Source: Micromonospora olivasterospora
Lineage (GTDB): Bacteria; Actinomycetota; Actinomycetes; Mycobacteriales; Micromonosporaceae
Direction of reading: 5' to 3'
DNA length: 64,000 bases
Assembly (NCBI RefSeq): GCF_007830265.1
Contig: NZ_VLKE01000001.1
Span: 5,518,001-5,582,000 of the forward strand
This document shows, piece after piece, positions 26,379-35,259 of this stretch (positions are counted from its first letter, which is position 1; every line of letters begins with the position of its first letter). The notes under the pieces are model-generated. The model had not been told where the DNA came from. It saw nothing but the letters and a program-made list of their open reading frames with translations, and searched no databases. The position numbers were made by a program, and so were the translations under genes.

Positions 26379-27240
26379 ATGACCTGGTACGACCAATCCC
26401 AACGGGAAGCCCGCGGCCGCGGATACGCTGCCCGGCACCCGTCCTCCCCCCTCCGGATGCAGACCCGCTCACCAGTCACGCAACGAACCAAGGCGGCGCG
26501 ACGGGGTGCGGTTTTTCTCGTCGTCAGCTTCCTGGCGCCCCTGGCGGTACTCGGCGTGTGCATGGCCAGCGTCGGCGACAGGGGCAAGGGCGATCTCGGG
26601 CGCGTCGAGCGGCAGGAGTACCTATGGACCGGAGATAGCGACCTTTCCTCCGAGTCGACCGTCGACCCGGCGGACTCGGCAGCACTTCTCGCCCCCACCG
26701 CCGCCGGGCCTTCGGATACGCCACCGAAGGCCGACGGCGGTACCACCCCCGCCGGCCCCGTCCCGACGCCGACTGCCGCAGGGTGCGGCACCACCGGCGC
26801 CCCGACCGACCGCACAGCCGATACTGCTCGACAACTTCCACGGTAATCCGGCATGGACCGACGGTCACGGCCGCAACGATCTGGGAAAGACCACCGGGTG
26901 TGAGGGGTTCGCCCGTTGCGCGGTCACGGGTGGGGCGCTCTTGGCTCAGGTACGAGGACAACGGCTGGTTCGGGAGCTACGTCGACCGCAGCCTGACCGA
27001 CTACACGCACCTGGTGTTGCGGATCCGGGGAGAGCGCGGCGGCGAGGAGTCCGACATCCGGCTCACTCTCGGCGGCGTTCGATCCGGACTGACCGGTCTC
27101 ACCCTCGCCGGCGACAATCGGACCATCACCACCGGCTGCCAGGACCTGCGCATTCCGCTGGCGGCAAACCGTGTCAACCGCACCACCCCAGGTGAGCTCC
27201 ATCTCGATTTCTGGCACGGCGGCAGCAGCACGGTTCATGC
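26379..27240 (+). pseudogene. Frameshifted membrane-anchored carbohydrate-binding-like protein
   Basis: The first frame gives a cytoplasmic Arg-rich start, one hydrophobic helix (AVFLVVSFLAPLAVLGVCM) and a Thr/Pro linker (PSDTPPKADGGTTPAGPVP). After a shift near 26815 another frame gives PILLDNFHGNPAWTDGHGRN. After a second shift near 26945 a third frame gives LRYEDNGWFGSYVDRSLTDY and TTGCQDLRIPLAANRVNRTT, ending in ELHLDFWHGGSSTVH. Together these form the jelly-roll domain found at the C-terminus of actinobacterial polysaccharide-active proteins (DNFxGxPAW... FWxGGSSTxxI). The original was probably a type II-anchored or secreted lectin-like protein. Two shifts make it non-functional as read. 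Confidence 0.7.
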
Positions 27241-27490
27241 GGCCGGGCTTGGTCGTGTACGGACGTGGAGCCCCGCACCTGTGGCCTGCGAAGCGTCAAC
27301 CACCCGGCGTGCCGCATGAGCGCCGCCAGGAATCTGCCCTCTTCAGGGGGCAGAGGAAGTCAAGGCAGCCGGTCCTCCAGGCTCCTCACCGTCGGCGTGG
27401 GTGGCGCGACCGCGTCGTACAACTGCGACCCATCGGCCGGCTGGTCGCCGTGACCGTCAGCGGCGTGGTCATCGAGCGCAACGGCTACGA

Positions 27491-27527
27491 CGTGAAGGCC
27501 CCCAGCGTCACGCTGGGGGCCTTCACG
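27491..27527. terminator. Perfect 17-bp stem-loop between converging genes
   Basis: CGTGAAGGCCCCCAGCG, loop TCA, then its exact reverse complement. Very stable and without a T-tract, as is usual in high-GC actinomycetes. It lies between the frameshifted carbohydrate-binding gene and the stop of the DUF397 gene, so it can end transcripts from both sides. Confidence 0.8.
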
Positions 27528-27540
27528 CGTTCCGGACAGA

Positions 27541-27741
27541 TCAGCCCACGGGGCCGATCTCCTTGGCCAAGCCGACGAACGCCCGCCACGACCGCGGGCC
27601 GAAGTGGAGGGTGCCGCCGTCGCGGTCCTTGGTGTCGCGCACCAGCACCACGCCCGGCAGGTTGTCGGCCACCTCGACGCAGGACCCGCCGTTGCCGCCG
27701 GACTTCGTCGACTTCCGCCACTGAGGGGTCAGCACGTCCAT
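27541..27741 (-). CDS. DUF397 domain protein, 66 aa
   Basis: Complete DUF397 fold: WRKSTKSGGNGGSCVEVADN, VVLVRDTKDRDGGTLHFGPR and SWRAFVGLAKE, with the invariant S-x-GNGGxCVEV and DSK/DTK motifs. The start at 27741 overlaps the end of the upstream XRE gene by 13 bases. In Streptomyces such pairs (WhiJ- or AbaA-like) form antagonistic regulator/small-protein sets that affect development and secondary metabolism; the role here is inferred from this pairing. Confidence 0.92.
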   Translation of the reverse strand: MDVLTPQWRKSTKSGGNGGSCVEVADNLPGVVLVRDTKDRDGGTLHFGPRSWRAFVGLAKEIGPVG

Positions 27742-28547
27742 GACTTCGTCACTTCCTTGATCAGCTCGATTGACTGCCGGCGGGGGAGCGCCTCGTTCCG
27801 CACGATCTCCCACGTCCTTGCCAGCTTAGCGACATCCACGGGGGCATCGACGATCTCCACCTTGAGCTGGTTGTCGGCATGCGCGACGCGCGCGCCGTCC
27901 GGCAGGTCGGCGATGATGAACTGCCCAGCCAGCCCGAGGTACATCCCCGCGTCGACCGGCACGACGTGCACCTGGACGTGCTCCCGGGCCGCCAGCGCGA
28001 GCAGGTGCTCGCACTGCTCCGCCATGAGGCCCGGCTGGTCGAGCACGGGCCGGCGCAGTATCCCTTCGTCCAGTACGGCGATGAGCTGCGGGGGCTTCTC
28101 GCTGGTCAGGATGGCCTGGCGCTCCAGCCGGGACGCCACGATCCGCTCGACCTCGTCGGCGTCGAAGCGGCCGCCGGCGAGGGTGGCGCGGGCGTACCGC
28201 TCGGTCTGGAGCAGACCGGGGACGTACGCCAGCTCGAACCACCGCAGGGTGGTCGCCTCGCGCTCGAACTGGATCCACTCGCGCAGCCAGGTCGGCGTCA
28301 CGTCCAGCTTGGCCAGGTCGCGCAGCATCCGCATGAACCGGCCCTCCCGGCCGGGCTGGTACGCGGGATCGTGCGCGCGGTCGACGGCCTCCATGTACTC
28401 CTTCGTCGGCGGACGTCCACCCGTCTCCACGGAGCTGACATGGGAGCCGGAGTAGCCGATGGTCCGGCCGAACTCCTCCTGACTCAGTCCGAGCGACGCT
28501 CGGAGCAGCCGAAGTTCGTTGAGCACGTAGTCGCTGGCGGTCGCCAT
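27729..28547 (-). CDS. XRE-family helix-turn-helix regulator with DUF5753 domain, 272 aa
   Basis: N-terminal XRE HTH: LRLLRASLGLSQEEFGRTIG and SGSHVSSVETGGRPPTKEYM. Then a DUF5753 sensor domain: RWFELAYVPGLLQTERYARA, the LLQTxxYAR motif, RQAILTSEKPPQLIAVLDEG, LRRPVLDQPGLMAEQCEHLL and VQVHVVPVDAGMYLGLAGQF. Length 272 is normal for the family. It is coupled to the DUF397 gene by overlap. The 235 bases upstream contain no obvious operator that I can define. Confidence 0.92.
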   Translation of the reverse strand: MATASDYVLNELRLLRASLGLSQEEFGRTIGYSGSHVSSVETGGRPPTKEYMEAVDRAHDPAYQPGREGRFMRMLRDLAKLDVTPTWLREWIQFEREATTLRWFELAYVPGLLQTERYARATLAGGRFDADEVERIVASRLERQAILTSEKPPQLIAVLDEGILRRPVLDQPGLMAEQCEHLLALAAREHVQVHVVPVDAGMYLGLAGQFIIADLPDGARVAHADNQLKVEIVDAPVDVAKLARTWEIVRNEALPRRQSIELIKEVTKSWTC

Positions 28548-28782
28548 CACTTCCCCAATTCCTGCTCGATGTTGCCGGCGAGACTTGCAGGAGCGCCCAT
28601 CCGCCCTTCCGACCTGCGCGGATGCGACGCGCGCGTTCCGACAGTAGCGGCGTCCTAAGCAGACTGTCACGTATGCGGACCCGCTACACGCCGAGAGATG
28701 GCTGAGGCGGACTCCGTCCCGGGGGCCGTCCCGGTTTTCCCAGTGCGGGGCGGCCCCTTTCCAGCCAACCGAGGAGGTCGAT

Positions 28783-28968
28783 GTGCGTATCCACTGGTTC
28801 CGCTGCCGAACGAAGGCCCTGCCGTCGCTGCCCAGGCGGCAGCGCGGCAGGAACCTGCCGAACTGGATGACGCAGTCGACCGACGTCTTCCCGACCAGCG
28901 ACCCCGGCCGCGCCGGCCGGCTCACCCCGGCGCAGCAGTGGCGGGCGAACGGCGGGCGGCACTCGTGA
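28783..28968 (+). CDS. Small hypothetical protein, 61 aa, first of a three-gene operon
   Basis: GTG start with a strong GAGGAGG 6 bases upstream. Arg-rich N-terminus (MRIHWFRCRTKALPSLPRRQ), then NLPNWMTQSTDVFPTSDPGR and a C-terminal TPAQQWRANGG. The stop overlaps the next GTG (GTGA), showing coupling. Short genes of this type are common beside XRE/DUF397 pairs in Micromonosporaceae, but their function is unknown. Confidence 0.6.
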   Translation: MRIHWFRCRTKALPSLPRRQRGRNLPNWMTQSTDVFPTSDPGRAGRLTPAQQWRANGGRHS

Positions 28969-29261
28969 GGGCCCGCCTGCCCGCCGTCGTCCGCGTCGCC
29001 GACCACCACGCGGCCGGCCCGCACTGGATCTGCGCGGCGTGCGCGCAGCCCTGGCCTTGCCCGACGTGGACGAACCTACCTATCGACGCCGCCCTGCGTC
29101 GGGCGCTCCTGCCCGGCTTCAGCCTGCTGACCCGACAGGCCATCCGCGACCTGCGCGGCCGGCCCGAAGGCCCCGAACCGCCCGAGATCGTCAAACGTTT
29201 CCTGTGGTTCCTGCCCCTGACCGACGAAGAGGCACGCGCCGTCGCACGGAGGCTGCGCTGA
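28965..29261 (+). CDS. Small Cys-motif protein, 98 aa
   Basis: GTG start overlaps the stop of the preceding gene. Near the N-terminus WICAACAQPWPCPTW gives C-x2-C-x5-C, a zinc-ribbon-like patch shared with the next gene. A helix-rich C-terminus follows (FSLLTRQAIRDLRGRP, EIVKRFLWFLPLTDEEARAV). The stop and the next ATG overlap as TGATG. No recognised enzyme motif; a zinc-binding or scaffold role is only a guess. Confidence 0.65.
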   Translation: MRARLPAVVRVADHHAAGPHWICAACAQPWPCPTWTNLPIDAALRRALLPGFSLLTRQAIRDLRGRPEGPEPPEIVKRFLWFLPLTDEEARAVARRLR

Positions 29262-29512
29262 TGGCCCGGGCGACAATCCCGCACACCCCCATGCGCCCGC
29301 TGTGGCGGTGCCGCAACTGCGGCGCCGAGTGGCCCTGCCAACCCGCCCGACTGTCCCTGCTCAGCGAGTACCGCGGCAACCGCACCGCGCTCGTCATCTA
29401 CCTGAGCACCCTCATGGCCGAGGCCCGCGACCAGTTCGCCCAACTCCACGACCAGGCGGTACCACCGGACCTGACCGACCGCTTCCTCACCTGGGCGCGA
29501 GCCCGGGGCTGA
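29261..29512 (+). CDS. Small Cys-motif protein, 83 aa (family often labelled flavin reductase)
   Basis: The ATG overlaps the previous stop by one base. WRCRNCGAEWPCQPARLSLL again shows C-x2-C-x5-C, then a helical body YLSTLMAEARDQFAQLHDQA and DRFLTWARAR. Proteins of this size and pattern are annotated as flavin reductase in many actinobacterial genomes, but I see no flavin-binding motif, so I keep the neutral name. Last gene of the three-gene operon; a strong hairpin follows 36 bases later. Confidence 0.7.
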   Translation: MARATIPHTPMRPLWRCRNCGAEWPCQPARLSLLSEYRGNRTALVIYLSTLMAEARDQFAQLHDQAVPPDLTDRFLTWARARG

Positions 29513-29548
29513 GAGCCGACGGCCGAAAACCTTGCTCCCACCCGAAAC

Positions 29549-29598
29549 GAGTGGGGCCCGGTGCAGCCGGCGGCAACCAGCGGCACCGGGCCCCACTC
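29549..29598 (+). terminator. Stem-loop terminator after the Cys-motif operon
   Basis: A perfect 16-base stem (GAGTGGGGCCCGGTGC with its reverse complement) encloses an 18-base loop. It starts 36 bases after the last stop of the operon. No T-run, typical of high-GC hosts. Confidence 0.8.
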
Positions 29599-30046
29599 AC
29601 CCGCCCAATGCGTCGTCGCGCGCAACGGCCCGGGCCGACCTCATCCGGGGGGACAAGCCTGAGTGGCCGGTCAGTGGATGTTGCCAGCTCAACCTGCCAT
29701 TCGTTGCTGAATCGCGCAAGCTTTCGGGCGGCGGGCTCCGTCCGGTATCGGCCGCACCGCGACTGGCCTACCGGCACGGGCGTCTTGCCTGGGCGCGATG
29801 AGGTGTTGTGCTTCACGCCGGCCCTGGCATGTCCCGGCGGCTACGGACGGTGGCGCCTTGTGCGCGGCCATCCGATGCTGATCACGCCGTGGCGGTGGGG
29901 TCCGTGTCCTCTGTGCCGTCCGGCAGACCGGCGCGGACGTCATCCGGTGCCGCGATGACAGGCGGGTCGGCGCACCTGCGGTGTCGCCGGCATTGCCGGA
30001 TCGTTACCTGGTTTATCCGTCGATGTCTTGCGGATGCCGATGGGTT
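29599..30046. other. Long leader region before the sugar transporter operon
   Basis: About 450 bases without a supportable gene. A short plus-strand stretch near 29876-29958 encodes [20 protein letters not shown], resembling the Cys-containing end of small actinobacterial proteins, but no start region with a ribosome binding site can be tied to it. The rest is control sequence for the transporter downstream. Confidence 0.4.
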
Positions 30047-30060
30047 GGCAATACGTTGCC
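30047..30060. promoter_or_regulatory. GGCAA-n4-TTGCC palindrome upstream of the sugar ABC operon
   Basis: GGCAATACGTTGCC is palindromic except at its two central pairs. It is followed directly by a further half-site (GGCAAC) 5 bases on. The location, about 70 bases before the first gene, suits an operator for a ROK- or LacI-type sugar repressor; no such gene is in this window. Confidence 0.45.
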
Positions 30061-30130
30061 GTCGGCAACAAAACCGAGTGAAGGTCATCCCATCCGGAGG
30101 CACCATGACGGTGGCGAGGTGGTACGAACC

Positions 30131-31678
30131 ATGAGCGACGTGCCGATCCTCCTGGAGATGCGGTCCATCACCAAGGAGTTCCCCGGGGTCAGGGCCCTCG
30201 CCGACGTCAACCTCGTGGTGCGCGCCGGGGAGATCCACGCGATCTGCGGCGAGAACGGTGCCGGCAAGTCCACCCTGATGAAGGTCCTCAGTGGTGTCTA
30301 CCCGTACGGGACCTACGAGGGCCAGATCGTCTACCAGGGCGCGGAGACCCGCTTCTCGGACATCCGGGCGAGCGAGCACGCGGGCATCGTGATCATCCAC
30401 CAGGAGCTCGCGCTCATCCCGCACATGTCGATCACCGAGAACATCTTCCTCGGCAACGAGCCGCGCAGGCGCGGCGCGATCGACTGGAAGTCGGCGAACC
30501 GGATGGCGCAGGAGCTGATGGCCCAGGTGGGCCTGCGGGAGGACCCGGACACCCTGGTCAAGGACATCGGCGTCGGCAAGCAGCAGTTGGTGGAGATCGC
30601 CAAGGCGTTCGCCAAGGACGTCAAGCTGCTCATCCTCGACGAGCCGACCGCCGCGCTGAACGAGACCGACTCCCGGCACCTGCTGGACCTGCTGCGCGGC
30701 TTCCGGTCCAAGGGCATCACCTCGATCATGATTTCGCACAAGCTGAACGAGATCGAGGCGATCGCCGACCAGATCACCATCCTGCGCGACGGCCGGACGG
30801 TCGAGACGCTGGACGTCAAGGCCGACGGCGTCGACGAGGACCGGATCGTGCGCGGGATGGTCGGCCGCGAGCTGAGCAGCCGCTTCCCGGACCACACTCC
30901 GAAGATCGGCGAGGTCTTCTTCGAGGTCCGCGACTGGAACGTCCGGCATCCGATCTCCGCCGAGCGCCAGGTCTGCAAGAACGCGAGCTTCGCCGTACGC
31001 CGCGGCGAGATCGTCGGCTTCGCCGGCCTGATGGGCGCCGGCCGCACCGAACTGGCGATGAGCGTCTTCGGCCGCTCCTACGGGGTGTACGAGTCGGGCA
31101 CGATCGTCAAGGACGGCAGGAGGATCGTGCTGAAGTCGGTGGCGGACGCCATCGCGCACGGCCTCGCGTACGTCAGCGAGGACCGCAAGGCGATCGGCCT
31201 GAACCTGCTCGACGACATCAAGACGTCCACGGTGGCCGCGAAGCTGTCGAAGATCTCGCGCCACGGCGTCCTCGACGAGGTCAAGGAGTACCAGGCCGCA
31301 GAGGCGTACCGCCGCGAGTTGCGGACCAAGGCCCCTACGGTCGACGAGGGAGTCGCCAAACTCTCCGGCGGTAACCAGCAGAAGGTCGTCCTCGCCAAGT
31401 GGATGTTCACCGACCCGGATCTGCTGATCCTCGACGAGCCGACCCGCGGCATCGACGTGGGCGCGAAGTACGAGATCTACGGCATCATCCAGCGGCTCGC
31501 CGACCAGGGGAAGGGCGTCATCGTCATCTCCTCGGAGCTGCCCGAGCTCATCGGGCTCTGCGACCGCATCTACACCGTGTTCGAAGGCGCCATCACGGGC
31601 GAGATCGCCCGGTCCGACGCGGACCCGGAGACCCTCATGAAGCACATGACCTCGACGAAGAAGATGCAGACACGATGA
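30131..31678 (+). CDS. mmsA: Monosaccharide ABC transporter ATP-binding protein, 515 aa
   Basis: Double ATPase of the RbsA/XylG/MmsA type. First half: [16 protein letters not shown] (Walker A), [20 protein letters not shown] (signature region) and [11 protein letters not shown] (Walker B), ISHKLNEI. Second half: a degenerate Walker A region ([19 protein letters not shown]), [16 protein letters not shown] (signature), [16 protein letters not shown]. Such proteins energise import of pentoses or hexoses; a GguA/MmsA-like assignment comes from the neighbouring ChvE-like binding protein. The start at 30131 is chosen because the upstream frame has no homology. Its stop overlaps the permease start (ATGA). 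Confidence 0.9.
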   Translation: MSDVPILLEMRSITKEFPGVRALADVNLVVRAGEIHAICGENGAGKSTLMKVLSGVYPYGTYEGQIVYQGAETRFSDIRASEHAGIVIIHQELALIPHMSITENIFLGNEPRRRGAIDWKSANRMAQELMAQVGLREDPDTLVKDIGVGKQQLVEIAKAFAKDVKLLILDEPTAALNETDSRHLLDLLRGFRSKGITSIMISHKLNEIEAIADQITILRDGRTVETLDVKADGVDEDRIVRGMVGRELSSRFPDHTPKIGEVFFEVRDWNVRHPISAERQVCKNASFAVRRGEIVGFAGLMGAGRTELAMSVFGRSYGVYESGTIVKDGRRIVLKSVADAIAHGLAYVSEDRKAIGLNLLDDIKTSTVAAKLSKISRHGVLDEVKEYQAAEAYRRELRTKAPTVDEGVAKLSGGNQQKVVLAKWMFTDPDLLILDEPTRGIDVGAKYEIYGIIQRLADQGKGVIVISSELPELIGLCDRIYTVFEGAITGEIARSDADPETLMKHMTSTKKMQTR

Positions 31679-32976
31679 GCCGTATCAAGGACCTTCGGAA
31701 GAACCTGTTCGGAGGCACCACCTCCAACGCCCGTCAGTTCGGGATGGTCTTCACGCTGGTGGCAATCGTCGTCCTGTTCCAGATCCTGACCGACGGGCTG
31801 ACCCTGCGATCGGACAACCTGATCGCGCTGTTCCAGCAGAACTCGTACATCCTCATCCTGGCCATCGGCATGCTGATGGTGATCGTCGCCGGGCACATCG
31901 ACCTGTCGGTCGGCTCGATCGCCGCGTTCGCCGGCATCCTGGTGGCCAAGTCGATGTTCGAGTGGTCGCTGCCGTGGCCCGTGGCCATCCTCTTCGGCCT
32001 GGCGATCGGCGCGCTGATCGGCGCCTGGCAGGGCTTCTGGGTGGCCTACATGGGGGTGCCGGCGTTCATCGTCACCCTGGCGGGCATGCTGCTGTTCCGG
32101 GGCGGCAACCAGTTCATCGGCAACGCGAACACCATCCCGGTACCCGAGGGCTTCCGGGTGATCGGCTCCGGGTTCCTGCCCGAGATCGGGCCGAACACGG
32201 GCTACAACAACCTGACGCTGCTGCTGGGCCTGGCCGGCTGCGCGGCCGTGGTCTGGCGGGAACTGCGGTCGCGCCGCACGCGCCGCGAGATGGCCGCCGA
32301 CGTGGCCCCGATGTGGATCGCGATCCTGCGGATGGCCGTGATGGTCGGCGTGATCGTGTTCGTCTCGCTGCGCTTCGCCAGCGGTCGGGTCGGCACCAGC
32401 TTCCCCGTCTCCGGCATCATCCTGGTGGCGCTGGTCCTCGCGTACTCCTTCTACACCCGCAACACCGCCGGCGGCCGGCACATCTACGCGGTGGGCGGCA
32501 ACTCCCGGGCCGCCGAGCTGTCCGGCGTCAAGCTCAGGCGGGTCAACTTCCTCGTCATGATGAACATGTCGGTCCTGGCCGCGCTGGCCGGCATGATCTT
32601 CGTGGCCCGCTCGGCGGCGTCCGGCCCGCAGGACGGCAACGGCTGGGAACTGGACGCGATCGCCGCGGTCTTCATCGGCGGCGCGGCCGTCTCCGGCGGC
32701 ATCGGGACCATCAGCGGATCCATCGTGGGTGGTCTGGTCATGGCCGTGCTCAACAACGGCCTGCAACTGCTGGGCGTCGGCACCGACCGCGTCCAGATCA
32801 TCAAGGGCCTGGTCCTGCTGCTGGCCGTCGCACTCGACGTCTACAACAAGCGCCAGGGACGTTTCTCCGTCATCGGCAGCATCACCCGCTCGTTCCGCCG
32901 AGACGGCTCCGGCACACCCACCTCCCCGGCCACGGCGGGGGAGGAGCACGTCCCGACCAAGGTGCCCGCCCGCTGA
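31675..32976 (+). CDS. mmsB: Monosaccharide ABC transporter permease, 433 aa
   Basis: ATG overlaps the ATPase stop. About ten transmembrane segments: [40 protein letters not shown], then [13 protein letters not shown], the family's conserved GxxDLSVGS-like loop (GHIDLSVGS). [20 protein letters not shown] and a long loop follow, then [20 protein letters not shown] (the conserved GxNxxAAxxSG motif), [20 protein letters not shown] and a last helix. The ~430 aa length with the extra central loop is characteristic of MmsB/GguB/XylH rather than the shorter RbsC. A 45-residue Ser/Pro tail ends the protein. Confidence 0.9.
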   Translation: MSRIKDLRKNLFGGTTSNARQFGMVFTLVAIVVLFQILTDGLTLRSDNLIALFQQNSYILILAIGMLMVIVAGHIDLSVGSIAAFAGILVAKSMFEWSLPWPVAILFGLAIGALIGAWQGFWVAYMGVPAFIVTLAGMLLFRGGNQFIGNANTIPVPEGFRVIGSGFLPEIGPNTGYNNLTLLLGLAGCAAVVWRELRSRRTRREMAADVAPMWIAILRMAVMVGVIVFVSLRFASGRVGTSFPVSGIILVALVLAYSFYTRNTAGGRHIYAVGGNSRAAELSGVKLRRVNFLVMMNMSVLAALAGMIFVARSAASGPQDGNGWELDAIAAVFIGGAAVSGGIGTISGSIVGGLVMAVLNNGLQLLGVGTDRVQIIKGLVLLLAVALDVYNKRQGRFSVIGSITRSFRRDGSGTPTSPATAGEEHVPTKVPAR

Positions 32977-33027
32977 CGGGCACCGGCCAATTCCCCGTAT
33001 CACCTCCGTAGAAGGGCAGCACTCCCC

Positions 33028-34128
33028 ATGCGCAAACTGCTCGGTAAGTCGGTGGCGATCGGCGCCATCGCCGCGCTCGCACTGACGGCCTGCGGCTCCG
33101 GCCGCAACGAGGAGTCCGGTGGCTCCAACGGCGACACCAAGGGCTTCGCGGCCAACGCTTTGATCGGTGTGGCCCTGCCGTCGAAGACCTCCGAGAACTG
33201 GGTCCTCGCCGGTGACCTGTTCGTCAACGGGCTGAAGGAGGCTGGCTTCCAGAGCGACGTGCAGTACGCGGGCGCGTCGACCACGGTCGCCGACCAGCAG
33301 GCCCAGATCACCGCCATGGTCACCAAGGGTGCCAAGGTCATCGTCATCGGCGCGACCGACGCCGCGCAGCTGTCGACCCAGGTCGCCGCGGCCCACGCGG
33401 CCGGCGTGAAGGTCATCGCCTACGACCGGCTCATCCTGAACACCCCCGACCTCGACTACTACGTCGCGTTCGACAACTTCAAGGTCGGCCAGCTCCAGGG
33501 CCAGGCCCTGCTGGACGGCATGAAGGCCAAGAAGCCGAACGGCCCGTACAACATCGAGCTGTTCTCCGGCTCGCCGGACGACAACAACGCCGGCGTCTTC
33601 TTCAACGGCGCGATGGACGTCCTCAAGCCGGAGATCGACAAGGGCAACGTGGTCGTCGCCTCCAAGCAGACCGACGTCAAGCAGACCGCCATCCAGGGCT
33701 GGAAGGCCGAGGGCGCGCAGGCCCGCATGGACCAGCTGCTGACCTCGACGTACGGCAACAAGGAACTGGACGGCGTCCTGTCCCCGAACGACACCCTCGC
33801 CCGCGCGATCATCACCTCGATCAAGGGCGCCGGCAAGCCGATCCCGGTCGTGACCGGGCAGGACTCCGAGGTCGAGTCGGTCAAGTCGATCATGGCTGGC
33901 GAGCAGTACATGACCATCAACAAGGACACCCGGAACCTGGTGAAGCAGACCATCGCCATGGTCAAGGCCCTCCAGGCCGGCAACACCCCCGAGGTGAACG
34001 ACACCAAGTCCTACAACAACGGCGCCAAGGTCGTCGACACGTACCTGCTGCCGCCGCTCGCCGTCACCAAGGCGAACGCGGCCGAGGCCTACGCGAACGA
34101 CCCGAAGCTCGCGCCGCTCACCAAGTGA
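33028..34128 (+). CDS. chvE: ChvE-like sugar-binding lipoprotein of the ABC transporter, 366 aa
   Basis: Lipoprotein signal: basic start, hydrophobic core and ALALTACGSG lipobox (lipidated Cys). Mature protein has the periplasmic-binding-protein I fold: IGVALPSKTSENWVLAGDLF, ADQQAQITAMVTKGAKVIVI, the NNxxVG-type DNFKVGQLQGQALLDGM, YNIELFSGSPDDNNAGVFFN, then VLSPNDTLARAIITSIKGAG and VVTGQDSEVESVKSIMAGEQ. Chemotaxis-linked ChvE of Agrobacterium binds galactose, xylose and others; here only sugar binding is safe. It lies 51 bases after the permease, with a weak ribosome binding site, and a strong hairpin ends the operon. Confidence 0.9.
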   Translation: MRKLLGKSVAIGAIAALALTACGSGRNEESGGSNGDTKGFAANALIGVALPSKTSENWVLAGDLFVNGLKEAGFQSDVQYAGASTTVADQQAQITAMVTKGAKVIVIGATDAAQLSTQVAAAHAAGVKVIAYDRLILNTPDLDYYVAFDNFKVGQLQGQALLDGMKAKKPNGPYNIELFSGSPDDNNAGVFFNGAMDVLKPEIDKGNVVVASKQTDVKQTAIQGWKAEGAQARMDQLLTSTYGNKELDGVLSPNDTLARAIITSIKGAGKPIPVVTGQDSEVESVKSIMAGEQYMTINKDTRNLVKQTIAMVKALQAGNTPEVNDTKSYNNGAKVVDTYLLPPLAVTKANAAEAYANDPKLAPLTK

Positions 34129-34153
34129 GCACCGCCGGCTGATCGCTGCCGGC

Positions 34154-34191
34154 CGAAGGGTCCCGGAGTGCGCGCGCCCCGGGACCCTTCG
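34154..34191 (+). terminator. Stem-loop terminator after the sugar ABC operon
   Basis: Thirteen perfectly paired bases (CGAAGGGTCCCGG and reverse complement) around a 12-base loop, 26 bases after the last stop. Confidence 0.8.
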
Positions 34192-34249
34192 ACATCTCGG
34201 GTGACGGCGACCGAGTGAAAGCGATCGATGGCGATGTATGGTTCGCGGT

Positions 34250-34852
34250 ATGCCCGAGGAGCCGACGTACGACGCGATTGCCGACTGGTACGAGTACGAC
34301 TTCCTCAGCCGCTGGACCGGCAAGGACGTACTCGGCATCAACCGCACGACGCGCGATCTGCTCGGTCCGGGCGTCGGCGCCTGTCTGGAAGTCGGCTGCG
34401 GCACCGGGGTCCGCGCCGGACATGTCCGGGAAGCCTGCTGGACCCCGATCGGCGTCGATATCTCGGCCGGCATGCTCGCGCACGCGCGCGCCCGGCTCCC
34501 GGTCGTACGTGCCGACGCGGGCCGGCTACCGCTCGCCGGCGGCTCGGTGCCGGCGGCCGTCGGCGTCATGGTGCACACCGACCTGCCGGATCTCCCGGCA
34601 GCGGTACGCGAGGTGGCCCGGGTGCTGCGGCCGGGCGGCGTGTTCGCCCACGTCGGCGCGCACCCGTGCTTCGTCGGCGACTTCACCGACCCCCGTCATC
34701 TTCGGGATACGCGCGCGCAAGCCGTGCGGACCGGGGTAGCGAGGCCACGCGGCACCGAAAACGTACGCACGTTGACGTGGTCCACGCCGAAATTCAGCGC
34801 AGCTTCGGGTCGAGTGCTTCGCGGATCGCCTCGCCCGGCATCACGAAGCTGA
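34250..34852 (+). pseudogene. SAM-dependent methyltransferase, 3' end replaced
   Basis: N-terminal YDAIADWYEYDFLSRWTG, then the SAM motif CLEVGCGTGVRAGHVREACW with motif I (E-x-G-C-G-T-G), GVDISAGMLAHARARLPVVR, and motif post-I to III (VHTDLPDLPAAVREVARVLR and PGGVFAHVGAHPCFVGDFTD). After about 34690 similarity stops and the frame becomes Arg/Ser noise that runs into the antisense of a dppC fragment. The family is usually 240-270 aa; only about 145 residues remain of it. The downstream junction at about 34690-34790 is therefore a deletion or rearrangement point. Confidence 0.75.
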
Positions 34853-35259
34853 CCACGGCGGTGATGAGGAATGCGCAGGGGAGGAAGAGTATGTAGGGCG
34901 AGTCCCGGATGTATCGCTGTCCCTCACTGATCGAGCTGCCCCAGGACACGACCGGTTGCTTCAGCCCGATCCCCAGGAAGGCCAGGGTCGCCTCGGCGCC
35001 GATGAACGAACCGACCATGATCGTCGCGTAGATCAGCAGCGGCGCCAGGCAGTTCGGCAGCAGGTGCTTGAGAATGATCCGGCTGGCGCTGGCGCCTAGC
35101 CTAGCGCCCGGGCAACGAGGACGTAGTCGGCCTCCTTGGTGGCCAGCACCGAGGAGCGCATAAGCCGCATCACGATCGGCCAGCTCAGCACGACCAGGGA
35201 CATGACAACGATGCCGATAATCTTGTATTCGCCGTTGCCCCTGTCGGCGCCGTTAAAGG
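34794..35259 (-). pseudogene. DppC/OppC-type permease, 3' part, cut off by the ISL3 insertion
   Basis: From the IS boundary the frame continues GEYKIIGIVVMSLVVLSWPI and RSSVLATKEADYVLVARALG. A 5-base tandem duplication (CTAGG twice on the coding strand, near 35095-35104) brings in a stop and shift. The right frame resumes with SASRIILKHLLPNCLAPLLI, then the EAA-like loop and TMs through FIGAEATLAFLGIGLKQPVV, ending with AIREALDPKLR. This is the C-terminal half of a binding-protein-dependent oligopeptide permease. Its N-terminal half lies beyond the IS at 36655-37176. Confidence 0.85.

Noticed and set aside
31570..34686. 1038-aa minus-strand frame opposite the sugar permease and binding protein
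   Set aside because: Shadow of the mms operon; composition is Asp/Val/His-rich and no domain is visible.
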